From: Microbacterium sp. MYb62
Lineage (GTDB): Bacteria > Actinomycetota > Actinomycetes > Actinomycetales > Microbacteriaceae
Direction of reading: 5' to 3'
Assembly: GCF_002979475.1 (NCBI RefSeq)
Contig: NZ_PCOY01000010.1
Span: forward strand, 43,072-107,071
DNA length: 64,000 nt
The notes beneath the pieces are model-generated. The model was not told where the DNA came from, did no database searches, and saw only the letters and a list, made by a program, of their open reading frames with translations. Positions within the stretch are counted from its first letter, which is position 1; each line of letters begins with the position of its first letter. The position numbers were made by a program, and so were the translations under genes. Below, in pieces: positions 16,387-24,049 of this stretch.

Positions 16387-17231
16387 GACACCCCTCCGAG
16401 GTCGGTGAGGCCGAACGCGCTCGACGTCATCGGGATCGCGAGGCCCAGCAGGACGACGACGAACGCGATGCGCAGCCCCGGTCCCGCCATCCGGACCAGG
16501 GCTCGAGCACCGATGACGGCGCCGGCGAGCGAACCCAGGACGATGGGTGTCGTGAGCGTCAGATCGACGTTCCCGGCCAGCAGGTATGCGGCGGCGGCGC
16601 CGCATGCCGTCACCCCGATGGTGAGGTTCGCGGTCGCCGACGACACCTTGAGGGGCAGACGCATGGCGGCATCCATCGCCGGGATCTTCAGCACCCCACT
16701 GCCGATGCCCAGCAGCGCGGAGAGCAGTCCCGCGCCGAACATGAAGGACAGGCCGAGCGGCACGCGCGAGACGCGATACGCGACGGTCGTCCCTCCGTGT
16801 TCCGTGTATGAGGAAGCGAGACGCAGCCTCCGATCCGCACCGGCCGAGGGGAGTGGGGGTGGAGGGCGCCGACCGAGGAGCATCTGGATCGCGGAGGCCA
16901 CCAGCACCGCAGCGAAGATCGCGAAGAGGATCCGTGGGGGGAACATCCCGATCATCAGGATGCCGACGAGAGCGCCGAGCGCGGTCGCGACCTCGAGGAC
17001 GACCGCGAGGCGCAGGTTCGTCAATCCGGCGGCGAGGAACGGTGAGGCGCTGGCGCAGGAGCATGCGATCACCGAGAGGAGACTGACCGCCACGGCGACG
17101 GGAAAGGGCGCTCCAGCGAACAGCGTCAGGATCGGGACGATGAAGATGCCGCCTGCCATTCCCAGGGCGCTCCCCAGGGCGCCGGCCGCCAGCGCCGCCA
17201 CAAAGAGGAGGAGGAACTGATCGGGGCTCAC
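16383..17231 (-). CDS. TauE/SafE family anion exporter
   Basis: 282 residues with about eight to nine hydrophobic helices in two related halves (the first near residues 5-110, the second from about 155 with LGIGSGVLKIPAMD). The family exports sulfite, sulfoacetate or other C2-sulfonate/organic anions. It starts at GTG 17231, overlapping the GntR stop by 4 nt. GntR, TauE and DUF1634 thus form one tightly coupled transcript. It could remove sulfite or sulfate-type anions, but the sequence does not prove a link to the sulfatase. Confidence 0.9.
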   Translation of the reverse strand: MSPDQFLLLFVAALAAGALGSALGMAGGIFIVPILTLFAGAPFPVAVAVSLLSVIACSCASASPFLAAGLTNLRLAVVLEVATALGALVGILMIGMFPPRILFAIFAAVLVASAIQMLLGRRPPPPLPSAGADRRLRLASSYTEHGGTTVAYRVSRVPLGLSFMFGAGLLSALLGIGSGVLKIPAMDAAMRLPLKVSSATANLTIGVTACGAAAAYLLAGNVDLTLTTPIVLGSLAGAVIGARALVRMAGPGLRIAFVVVLLGLAIPMTSSAFGLTDLGGVS

Positions 17232-17974
17232 CGTGCGGCGTCCGGCGACGTGGGACGCCGCGGGAGGCGGGTGGTGAAGGTGATGGTCTCACCGCGGTAG
17301 TGCAGCACCTCGTGATCGACCGGCCGCCCGCCGTCGGTGTACGACGTGCGTTCGATGCGGAAGACGGCATCGCCCGCCCGCATCTCGAGCAGCTCGGCCA
17401 CGCCGGCATCCGCCGCTACCGCCTGCAGGGCGTAGGACGCCTCCCGGAGCGGAGTGGCGAGTCTCTGCTCCAGAACGTCGAAGATCGGTTCGTTCGCGAG
17501 GTCCTCTTCCGCCACCCGCCGACCGAGCTCGAGGGGAAGGTGGGTGCGATCGAAGGAGATCGGCGTGCCGTTCGCGAGGCGGACGCGTTCGATGAGCATC
17601 ACGGTCGACCCGGCCGGCAGCTCCAGCGCGGTGCAGACCTCCGGCGGTGCGGTGATCTCCTCCGCCCTGAGCACGCGCGCCGTGGCGGCCAGACCGTGCG
17701 CCTCCATGTCCTCGACGAATCCGGTCAGCTCCGTCAACGGCTGGCGGAGCTTCGGTGCCGTGACGAACGCTCCCCGTCCCGGTCGGGTCACCACCAGACC
17801 GCGGGCCACGAGGTTCTGCACGGCCCGTCGAACGGTGATCCGGCTCACTCCGAACTCGTCGATCAGCTGATCCTCGGTGGGAAGGCGATCTCCCGGATGC
17901 AGGACGCTCGTGATCCGGGCGACGAGGGCGTCTTCGATCTGTGCGTAGAGAGGGATGGCGGAAGCCGACATCAT
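17228..17974 (-). CDS. GntR/HutC-family regulator with UTRA domain
   Basis: 248 residues. The winged helix (about 8-75) includes LPTEDQLIDEFGVSRITVRRA and GRGAFVTAP. A UTRA ligand domain (about 90-240) has RVRLANGTPISFDRTHLP and the EVLHYRG end. It is first gene of the TauE operon and probably its ligand-controlled repressor. The start is ATGATG: a perfect TATAAT at 17978-17983 is 3 nt from the first ATG and 6 nt from the second (17971), so the second may be the true leaderless start. Confidence 0.93.
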   Translation of the reverse strand: MMSASAIPLYAQIEDALVARITSVLHPGDRLPTEDQLIDEFGVSRITVRRAVQNLVARGLVVTRPGRGAFVTAPKLRQPLTELTGFVEDMEAHGLAATARVLRAEEITAPPEVCTALELPAGSTVMLIERVRLANGTPISFDRTHLPLELGRRVAEEDLANEPIFDVLEQRLATPLREASYALQAVAADAGVAELLEMRAGDAVFRIERTSYTDGGRPVDHEVLHYRGETITFTTRLPRRPTSPDAAR

Positions 17975-17977
17975 ATT

Positions 17978-17983
17978 ATTATA
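17978..17983 (-). promoter_or_regulatory. -10 box TATAAT of the GntR operon
   Basis: Consensus -10 on the minus strand in an AT-rich patch (17971-17990) that stands out from the GC-rich surroundings. The patch may also include the GntR operator. Confidence 0.6.
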
Positions 17984-18017
17984 ACAACAACGCCTGACCT
18001 GTTCGGCCGACGTTCCG

Positions 18018-18632
18018 CTAGCTGTACTGCCGTGCCGGATCCTGCTCCAGCAGCACGCGCGCCAGGCGCCGCGCCACCGCGAAAGGCTCGTCGAAGGTCT
18101 CCATGCCGACCGTGACGATCGCCCCCTCGTACAGCAGCATCATCGTCTTCGACATCAGATCCGCGTCGGATGCGCCGGCTTCCTGGCAGAGCTCGGCGAA
18201 CAGCGCGAGCAGCCACGTCTTCTGGCGGGCGACCTCGGGGAAGACCGGGTGGCCGTCGTGTCCGTCGCCGATCTCGGCGCGCGCATTGATGGCGCTGCAT
18301 CCTTTCGGGCTGTTCTCGTCCGACCAGGCGATGGCGGCATCGAACACGGCGAGGATGCGGTCCGTTCCGGGGTCGGGCACGCGGGACAGGTGTTCCGCGA
18401 GATGGATGCGCCAGCGTGCGTCGCGGTGCTGGAGGTAGGAGACGACGAGCGCCTCCTTCGAGCCGAACCGGTCGTAGAGCGTCTTCTTCGTGACCCCTGC
18501 CGCCTCCGCGATCGTGTCGACCCCCACGGCGTGGATGCCGCGCTCGTAGAAGAGGCGGGAGGCGGCGTCGAGCACGCGGGTGGCGCCCGGAGTGAGGGGG
18601 GCGAGCTCGGGGACGGGGGTGGAGGGTGCCAT
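18018..18632 (-). CDS. TetR family repressor of the adjacent exporter
   Basis: 204 residues. The helix-turn-helix is VLDAASRLFYERGIHAVGVD then IAEAAGVTKKTLYDRFGSK (about 18-62); the ligand domain follows. TATACT stands 6 nt before the ATG at 18632, giving a leaderless start. It is divergent from a DMT exporter, with a TATAC-CTACCT-GTATA dyad covering both -10 boxes. Classic repressor-exporter arrangement; effector unknown. Confidence 0.92.
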   Translation of the reverse strand: MAPSTPVPELAPLTPGATRVLDAASRLFYERGIHAVGVDTIAEAAGVTKKTLYDRFGSKEALVVSYLQHRDARWRIHLAEHLSRVPDPGTDRILAVFDAAIAWSDENSPKGCSAINARAEIGDGHDGHPVFPEVARQKTWLLALFAELCQEAGASDADLMSKTMMLLYEGAIVTVGMETFDEPFAVARRLARVLLEQDPARQYS

Positions 18633-18638
18633 GAGGTG

Positions 18639-18658
18639 AGTATACCTACCTGTATAGT
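18639..18658. promoter_or_regulatory. Face-to-face leaderless promoters with TetR operator
   Basis: Minus-strand -10 TATACT at 18639-18644 and plus-strand -10 TATAGT at 18653-18658. Dyad TATAC (18641-18645) / GTATA (18652-18656) lies across both boxes. A GGTATACTCC relic of the motif occurs inside the exporter gene at 18681-18690. Confidence 0.65.
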
Positions 18659-18665
18659 CGGGGAG

Positions 18666-19652
18666 ATGAGTAAACAGATCGGTATACTCCATCTCGGTGT
18701 GACCATCGCGGCCGCCGTGGCGTTCGTCGCGACGTGGAGCTCGGGCTTCCTCGTGCCGGCGATCGCCGCGGCCGAGGCCGCGCCGCTGACCCTGCTCGTC
18801 TGGCGGTTCGTGCCCCTCGCGGCGATCCTGCTCATGGTCGTCGCGCTCAGTGGTGCGGCGCGCGGGGTCGCGCGAATCGATATCGGGCGCCAGGCGCTCA
18901 TCGGACTCTTCGCCCAGTTCGGATACTGCACCGCCGTGTATGCGGCGATCGCGTCCGGCGTCGCCACCGGCACCACCGCCCTGATCGACGCCGTGCAGCC
19001 GCTCATCGTCGCGGTCCTCGTCGGGCCGCTTCTCGGACTGAGGGTGCGCGGGGCGCAGTGGGTCGGACTCCTGGTCGGCGCGGCAGGGGTGCTCCTGGTG
19101 GTGCGCTCGCAGCTCGACGACTCGACGGCGCACCCGGCCGCCTATCTCTGGCCCGCGTCGGCGATGGCCTGTCTCATCGTCGGCACGTTCCTCCAGCGTC
19201 GGTCCGCCCCGCGCACGGGCATGCTCCTCACGCTGACCATCCACGTGACGGTGACCACCGTGGCCCTCATCCCCGTCGCTGCCGTGTTCGGCGCGCTCGG
19301 CCCGCCCGCGTCCGCCTCCTTCTGGTTCGCCGCCGGGTTCGCGGCGGCGTTCCCGACGCTCGCCGGGTACGGCCTGTACTGGTGGTTGCTGCGGCGGGTG
19401 GGCGTCACGGCGCTGAACGCCCTGCTCTTCCTCATCGCCCCCGCGACGGCGCTCGCGGGGGCGCTCCTCCTCGGCGAACCGCTCACGCCGGTCACGCTCC
19501 TCGGATTCGTGCTCTGTGCGGCGGGAGTGGCGGCGGTCCTCGTGAGCGGGGCGCGATCCTCGCGCTCGCCGGCGCCGTCAGGAAGACGAACGTCGGCGTC
19601 GGCCAGTCCTGCCTCGGAGCTGCCTGCGGCGTGCTCGGCGCCGGGATCGTGA
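18666..19652 (+). CDS. EamA/DMT-family exporter
   Basis: 328 residues with about ten hydrophobic helices in two EamA repeats (first from GVTIAAAVAFVATWSSGFLVP, second from AAYLWPASAMACLIVGTFLQ). AVQPLIVAVLVGPLLG and a late FLIAPATALAGALLLGEP mark the helix 4 and helix 9 regions of the family. Proteins of this type export amino acids or small metabolites. The Ser/Ala-rich tail after residue 298 is not conserved-looking. It converges on the next TetR gene with 7 nt between stops. Confidence 0.9.
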   Translation: MSKQIGILHLGVTIAAAVAFVATWSSGFLVPAIAAAEAAPLTLLVWRFVPLAAILLMVVALSGAARGVARIDIGRQALIGLFAQFGYCTAVYAAIASGVATGTTALIDAVQPLIVAVLVGPLLGLRVRGAQWVGLLVGAAGVLLVVRSQLDDSTAHPAAYLWPASAMACLIVGTFLQRRSAPRTGMLLTLTIHVTVTTVALIPVAAVFGALGPPASASFWFAAGFAAAFPTLAGYGLYWWLLRRVGVTALNALLFLIAPATALAGALLLGEPLTPVTLLGFVLCAAGVAAVLVSGARSSRSPAPSGRRTSASASPASELPAACSAPGS

Positions 19653-19659
19653 AACGAGG

Positions 19660-20310
19660 TCACGGGCGATGTGGATGCCGTCGCGGCTCGTCGCTCGCGG
19701 GGTGCTCGGCGTCCAGGGCGCGGAACCCGTGAAGCGCGGCATCCAGGGCCCGGATCATCGCTTCGCGCCGCACGTCGATCGCGTCGACGCGGAGTGCGCC
19801 GTCGAGACCGGCGCCCTCGATGGCTCCGAGCGCGGCGCCGACCATGGGGGCGACATCCGCGAGTGCAGAGCCCGTGTCGGCCGAGATCCGCAGGGCGAGT
19901 CCCCGTGCGAGGTTCATCAGCCGGTTGGCGAGGGAGCGGGGGAGCTCGCCTCGTGCTCCGAGGGCTGCGCGGATGGCGGCCTGTCGGGTGACGGCCTCTT
20001 CGGTGGATGCGGCATCGATCAGCGCTCGCATGGCCGCGTGCACCCGATCGGCGGCGTGGGCGGATCCGGTCTCGTGGGCGACGCGCCAGGCGAGTGCGGC
20101 GAAGTCGTCGACGTGCGCGAAGAGGAGGTCTTCCTTCGAGGGGAAATGCACGTAGAACGTGCGCTCGGAGACCTCGGCGTGGCGGGCGATCTCCGCCACC
20201 GTCGTCGCCTCGTAGCCGCGCGTCTCGAAGAGCTGGGATGCGCTGTCGCGCAGCGCTTGGTGCGTGCGCTTCCGGCGCGCGTCGTGTCCGTTTTCCGGCG
20301 CCTGGGGCAT
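19660..20310 (-). CDS. TetR family repressor (34-bp palindrome unit)
   Basis: 216 residues. The helix-turn-helix runs ALRDSASQLFETRGYEATTV then IARHAEVSERTFYVHFPSK (about 19-63); the rest is a helical domain. The -10 TAGACT is 6 nt before the ATG. It is divergent from an SDR oxidoreductase; the intergenic palindrome at 20330-20363 is the expected operator. The gene probably controls itself and the SDR. Confidence 0.93.
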   Translation of the reverse strand: MPQAPENGHDARRKRTHQALRDSASQLFETRGYEATTVAEIARHAEVSERTFYVHFPSKEDLLFAHVDDFAALAWRVAHETGSAHAADRVHAAMRALIDAASTEEAVTRQAAIRAALGARGELPRSLANRLMNLARGLALRISADTGSALADVAPMVGAALGAIEGAGLDGALRVDAIDVRREAMIRALDAALHGFRALDAEHPASDEPRRHPHRP

Positions 20311-20316
20311 GCGTCG

Positions 20317-20326
20317 AGTCTAGACT
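20317..20326. promoter_or_regulatory. Palindromic divergent -10 (AGTCTAGACT)
   Basis: One 10-bp palindrome supplies TAGACT on both strands: 20317-20322 for the TetR gene (6 nt before its ATG) and 20321-20326 for the SDR gene. The SDR transcript would then start near 20333 and contain most of the long palindrome. Confidence 0.5.
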
Positions 20327-20329
20327 CAG

Positions 20330-20363
20330 GGATCAAAGATTGCAGATCTGCAATCTTTGATCC
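20330..20363. promoter_or_regulatory. 34-bp perfect palindrome, TetR operator
   Basis: Left arm GGATCAAAGATTGCAGA, right arm its exact complement, no spacer. It lies between the TetR and SDR genes and ends 11 nt before the SDR ATG. Length and symmetry would fit two repressor dimers. Confidence 0.8.
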
Positions 20364-20374
20364 ATGATGTCGAT

Positions 20375-21223
20375 ATGGAAACGAGCACGCGGGCGTACGT
20401 CGTGACGGGAGCGGATTCAGGTCTCGGACGAGCGGTGGCGGACCTCCTCGCCGTGCAGGGGCGGGTGATCGCCTGCGGCGTCGGCGACGAGGTCGACGTC
20501 CGTGCGGATCTGGCGACGGGGGAGGGGCGCGCGCGATTTCTCGCGGAGGTCGGCTCTCTCAGCGGAGGCTGCGTGGACGGCGTCGTCGCCGCAGCGGGCA
20601 TCGGTGCGCCGCGGGTGGAGACGGTCGCCCTGAACTACTTCGGCACCATCGCCGTGCTGGAAGGACTGGGTCCGCTCCTCGCGCGGTCATCCGCACCCGC
20701 GGCGGTGGTCGTCTCGTCGTCCTCCACTCTGAATCGCGGGAGTGACGCGCTGGTGCGTGCGTGCCTGCGCGGCCAGGAGGCGAAGGCGCTCGACGTCGCC
20801 CGCCGACTGATCCGCCGCAGAAAGGGCAGTCAGCTCTACCGGTCCAGCAAGATCGCGCTCAACCACTGGGTCCGTTCCGCGTCCGTGCGGGCCGAGTGGG
20901 CCGGCCGCGGGGTCGTCCTCAACGCCGTGGCGCCGGGGATCATCGGGACGGAGGTCGTGATGCGCACCTGGGAGCAGGAACGGCGTCTGCTGGAGACGGC
21001 GCTCCCGCAGCCGATGGGGGCGCCGGGCCCGATCGCTCCCGTGGCTGCGCTGCTCGCCCATGCGGTCTCGCCCGAGAACCGGTTCATGACCGGGCAGGTC
21101 GTGTACTGCGACGGCGGGACGGATGCGCTGGTCCGCGGCGCGCGGCCGCAGCGGGTCTTCCTGCGCTACAGCCCGCGCGAGATCGTGACCCTGGTGCGCG
21201 AATCACGCCGCGTCGTGCAATAG
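20375..21223 (+). CDS. Short-chain dehydrogenase/reductase
   Basis: 282 residues. The Rossmann glycine motif is VTGADSGLGRAVADLL, the NAG-like motif AAAGIG, then VVVSSSSTLNRG (catalytic Ser region) and YRSSK (Tyr-x3-Lys). An insert around residues 120-150 (RACLRGQEAKALDVARRLIRRRKG) is longer than usual. The end GQVVYCDGGTDALVRG is typical. NAD(P)-dependent oxidation of an unknown alcohol or sterol-like substrate. There is no clear ribosome site: the palindrome occupies that position. The TAG stop overlaps the MarR operator at 21221-21240. Confidence 0.9.
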   Translation: METSTRAYVVTGADSGLGRAVADLLAVQGRVIACGVGDEVDVRADLATGEGRARFLAEVGSLSGGCVDGVVAAAGIGAPRVETVALNYFGTIAVLEGLGPLLARSSAPAAVVVSSSSTLNRGSDALVRACLRGQEAKALDVARRLIRRRKGSQLYRSSKIALNHWVRSASVRAEWAGRGVVLNAVAPGIIGTEVVMRTWEQERRLLETALPQPMGAPGPIAPVAALLAHAVSPENRFMTGQVVYCDGGTDALVRGARPQRVFLRYSPREIVTLVRESRRVVQ

Positions 21224-21240
21224 TTGCGCTTTGGCAACTA
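21221..21240. promoter_or_regulatory. MarR operator TAGTTGC-N6-GCAACTA
   Basis: Perfect 7-6-7 inverted repeat, 50 nt before the MFS start. TTGC/GCAA dyads are typical of MarR proteins. Two MarR genes follow the exporter, so an autoregulated exporter-MarR operon is likely. Confidence 0.7.
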
Positions 21241-21289
21241 CCGGCGTATGGTTGACCTCGATCAACTTTCTACGCAGGAGCGTCAACAC

Positions 21290-23017
21290 GTGACAAACAC
21301 CCCATCCGCACCCCTCGAGACGACACGTTCGGCTCGTGAGGTCTTCACCGCGATCTCCGGCCTCGTCGTCGGCATGTTCGTCGCCGTGCTCTCGGGCACC
21401 GTGGTGTCGACCTCGATGCCGGTCATCATCGCCGACCTCGGCGGCACGCAGTCCCAGTACACCTGGGTCATCACTGCAAGCCTTCTGGCGACGGCCGTCT
21501 CGACCCCGATCTGGGGAAAGCTCGCCGACCTCGTCGACCGCAAGGTCCTCGTCCAGATCTCCCTCATCCTCTTCACGGTCGGCACCGTGATCGCCGGCTT
21601 CTCGACCGACACGAACATGCTCATCGCGGTCCGCGTCATCCAGGGCATCGGCGTCGGCGGCCTGATGTCGCTCGTGATGATCGCCGTGGCCCTCATCATC
21701 TCCCCGCGTGAGCGCGGCAAGTACATGGGAGTGGTCGGCGGCATCATGGCTCTCGGCACCATCGGCGGGCCGCTGCTCGGCGGACTCCTCACCGACGTGT
21801 GGGGCTGGCGCTCCAACTTCTTCGTCGGCGTGCCGTTCGCGATCCTCGCCCTCGTGCTGCTGCAGTTCACGCTGCACCTGCCCAAGCCGCAGCGTGACAC
21901 CAAGGTGTCGATCGACTACTTCGGCATCGTGCTCCTCGCCGTGGGTGTCTCGACACTCCTCATCTGGGTCTCCATGGGCGGTAGCCAGTTCGACTGGGAC
22001 TCCTCGACGAGCATCATGCTCGCCGTCACCGCCGGTGTCGCGATCGCCGCGTTCATCACGGTCGAGTTCTTCGTCAAGGAACCGATCGTCCCGATGACGC
22101 TGTTCCGCAACCGCACCTTCACCCTCTCGGTCATCGCCTCGATCGCCATCGGCGTCTCGATGTTCGCCACCTCGGTGTTCCTCGCGCAGTACTTCCAGCT
22201 GGCCCGTGGCGCCACGCCCACCGAGTCGGGCCTCATGACCATCCCGATGATCATCGGCCAGATGGGGGCGTCGATCATCATCGGCCAGCTCGTGAGCCGC
22301 TTCGGCAAGTGGAAGGGCTGGATGCTGACAGGCTCTGTCCTCGCGACCGTCGGCGTCAGCCTGATGGCCACCCTCCGCTACGACACTCCGTTCCCGCTGG
22401 TCGCCGTCTACATGTTCGTCCTCGGCGCCGGTCTGGGCATGGTCATGCAGAACCTCACGCTCATCGTGCAGAACGACACCGCTCCGCAGCAGCTGGGCGC
22501 CGCCTCGTCGAACGTGAACTTCTTCCGCACGATCGCCGGCACCATCGGCGTCACCGTGATGGGTTCGCTGCTGTCGACCAGCGTCGCCACCTACATGACC
22601 GACGCCCTCAAGGGATTCACGCCGACGACGCCGGACGAGATCGACGCGCTGCAGCACCTCGCATCCGGCGACGTGCCGAAGGTGGGACAGCTGCCCGACA
22701 CGATCCGCGCGATCGTGGAGAGCGCGTACGGCCACGGCATCGCGGACTCGTTCATCATCGCGATCCCGCTCGCCGTGATCGCCATCATCGCGATCGCGTT
22801 CATCAAGAACAAGCCGCTGTCGACGAAGAACGCCGCAGAGCAGATGCTCGAGCAGGCCGAGGAATCGGTGATCGAGGTCTCCGAGGCCGAGGTCGGCGCC
22901 TCGCTCTCCACCGGAGCCATCCGCCTCGAAGGTGCGAGCACCGCGCCGACGACCGGTTCGGTCCGCGTCCTCGAGCGGGAAGACCGTGAGCGCGAAGACC
23001 GGGGCGGGGAGCGCTGA
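21290..23017 (+). CDS. MFS multidrug exporter, DHA2/EmrB-QacA type
   Basis: 575 residues with about 14 hydrophobic helices. LSGTVVSTSMPVIIADLGG opens helix 1, GKLADLVDRK is motif A, and GIMALGTIGGPLLGGLLTD is motif C of antiporters. The C-terminal 60-70 residues are polar and acidic (EQMLEQAEESVIEV, then Arg/Glu-rich) and cytosolic. It starts at GTG 21290 with GCAGGAG upstream. Likely exports hydrophobic drugs under control of the MarR gene that begins 4 nt after its stop. Confidence 0.94.
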   Translation: MTNTPSAPLETTRSAREVFTAISGLVVGMFVAVLSGTVVSTSMPVIIADLGGTQSQYTWVITASLLATAVSTPIWGKLADLVDRKVLVQISLILFTVGTVIAGFSTDTNMLIAVRVIQGIGVGGLMSLVMIAVALIISPRERGKYMGVVGGIMALGTIGGPLLGGLLTDVWGWRSNFFVGVPFAILALVLLQFTLHLPKPQRDTKVSIDYFGIVLLAVGVSTLLIWVSMGGSQFDWDSSTSIMLAVTAGVAIAAFITVEFFVKEPIVPMTLFRNRTFTLSVIASIAIGVSMFATSVFLAQYFQLARGATPTESGLMTIPMIIGQMGASIIIGQLVSRFGKWKGWMLTGSVLATVGVSLMATLRYDTPFPLVAVYMFVLGAGLGMVMQNLTLIVQNDTAPQQLGAASSNVNFFRTIAGTIGVTVMGSLLSTSVATYMTDALKGFTPTTPDEIDALQHLASGDVPKVGQLPDTIRAIVESAYGHGIADSFIIAIPLAVIAIIAIAFIKNKPLSTKNAAEQMLEQAEESVIEVSEAEVGASLSTGAIRLEGASTAPTTGSVRVLEREDREREDRGGER

Positions 23018-23021
23018 GGTC

Positions 23022-23474
23022 ATGGCCTCGGGAGCGGTCGTGCCGTCGGATGTCGACAGCGCGCTCGGTGATCTGCAGGCGCACCTGAACCTCATCTTCG
23101 CGCGGACCCGGTCGCTGTGGAGGGAATCCGCGGCCCGGGTCCACCCGGAGCTGCAGGTGGCCGGCTACAAGCTGCTCACCTTCATCGATCGGGCCGGGAC
23201 CGCGAACGCGCATGAGCTCGCTGAGCGGTTCGAGATGGACAAGTCGGTCATCAGCCGCCAGGTGCGGATGCTGGAGGAGCTGGAGCTCCTCGAGTCGCAC
23301 CCCGACGTGCGCGACGGACGACTCCGGGTGCTGAGCGCGACGCCCTCGGCATGCGCAGCGCTCGCCGAGGTCCGCCGCGAATACGGCACGCGTCTGCAGG
23401 CGGTGATCGACGAGCTGACTCCCGAGGAGATCCAGGCGGCCTCCAAGGCCTTCCGGCTGCTCGCCGAGGTCTGA
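23022..23474 (+). CDS. MarR family regulator
   Basis: 150 residues from the ATG at 23022 (a GTG at 22986 inside the MFS end is the alternative). The winged helix includes LLTFIDRAGTANAHELAERFE and DKSVISRQVRMLEELELL; wing DVRDGRLRVLS. It lies in one transcript with the exporter and probably binds TAGTTGC/GCAACTA. It is about half identical by eye to the next MarR protein, so the two arose by duplication. Confidence 0.93.
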   Translation: MASGAVVPSDVDSALGDLQAHLNLIFARTRSLWRESAARVHPELQVAGYKLLTFIDRAGTANAHELAERFEMDKSVISRQVRMLEELELLESHPDVRDGRLRVLSATPSACAALAEVRREYGTRLQAVIDELTPEEIQAASKAFRLLAEV

Positions 23475-23477
23475 CCC

Positions 23478-23511
23478 GAAGCCCCGCCGTCACGATCGAC
23501 GGCGGGGCTTC
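23478..23511 (+). terminator. Hairpin between the two MarR genes
   Basis: A perfect 14-bp stem (GAAGCCCCGCCGTC) with a 6-nt loop directly after the first MarR stop. It separates the second MarR gene, which has its own TACACT box. Confidence 0.65.
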
Positions 23512-23528
23512 GCCGTACACTGGCGAGC

Positions 23529-24035
23529 ATGAGCGCCTCTTCCGACGCCCCTTCCGATGCCCCCGCCGAGGTCCCGGCATCCGCCGCCGCGACGGGCCGG
23601 CTGGGAGACGCGGAACTCGATCAGGCCGTCACCAGGGTCGAACAGGAGCTCGGGCGACTCTTCGCGCGGATCCGCATCGGCTGGCGTGAGGCCGCGGCCA
23701 CCGTGCATCCCGACCTGCAGCCCCTCGGCTACCAGGTGCTGACCTCCATCGCGACGGGCAAGGCGACCTCGGCCGGTGCGATCATCGAACGGCTGCAGAC
23801 CGACAAGTCGGCGGTGAGCCGTCAGGTGCGACAGCTGGAACAGCTGGGCCTCGTCGAGAGCGTCCCCGACCCGGAGGATCGCCGCGCCCGCGTCCTCGTG
23901 GCGACCGACCTCGCGCAGGAACGCGTGGCTCTCGCCCGCTCGCGCTACGAAGGGCGCATCGGCGAGCGACTCCGCAACTGGACGGCCGCCGATCTCGATC
24001 ACTTCGCCGACCTGCTGGCGGGCCTCGGCGGCTGA
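23529..24035 (+). CDS. Second MarR family regulator (paralogue)
   Basis: 168 residues with an Ala/Pro-rich leader of about 28 residues. The same fold and key stretches as the upstream MarR: LFARIRIGWREAAATVHPDLQ, DKSAVSRQVRQLEQLGLV, wing DPEDRRARVLV. TACACT stands 7 nt before the ATG, so it is transcribed on its own. Duplication and divergence suggest a different ligand or operator preference. The target is unknown. Confidence 0.92.
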   Translation: MSASSDAPSDAPAEVPASAAATGRLGDAELDQAVTRVEQELGRLFARIRIGWREAAATVHPDLQPLGYQVLTSIATGKATSAGAIIERLQTDKSAVSRQVRQLEQLGLVESVPDPEDRRARVLVATDLAQERVALARSRYEGRIGERLRNWTAADLDHFADLLAGLGG

Positions 24036-24049
24036 GGGGGAGCGGCTGA

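Noticed and set aside
21203..23095. 630-codon minus-strand frame opposite the MFS exporter
   Set aside because: Asp/His/Arg-rich antisense of membrane helices; no start signal and no domain.
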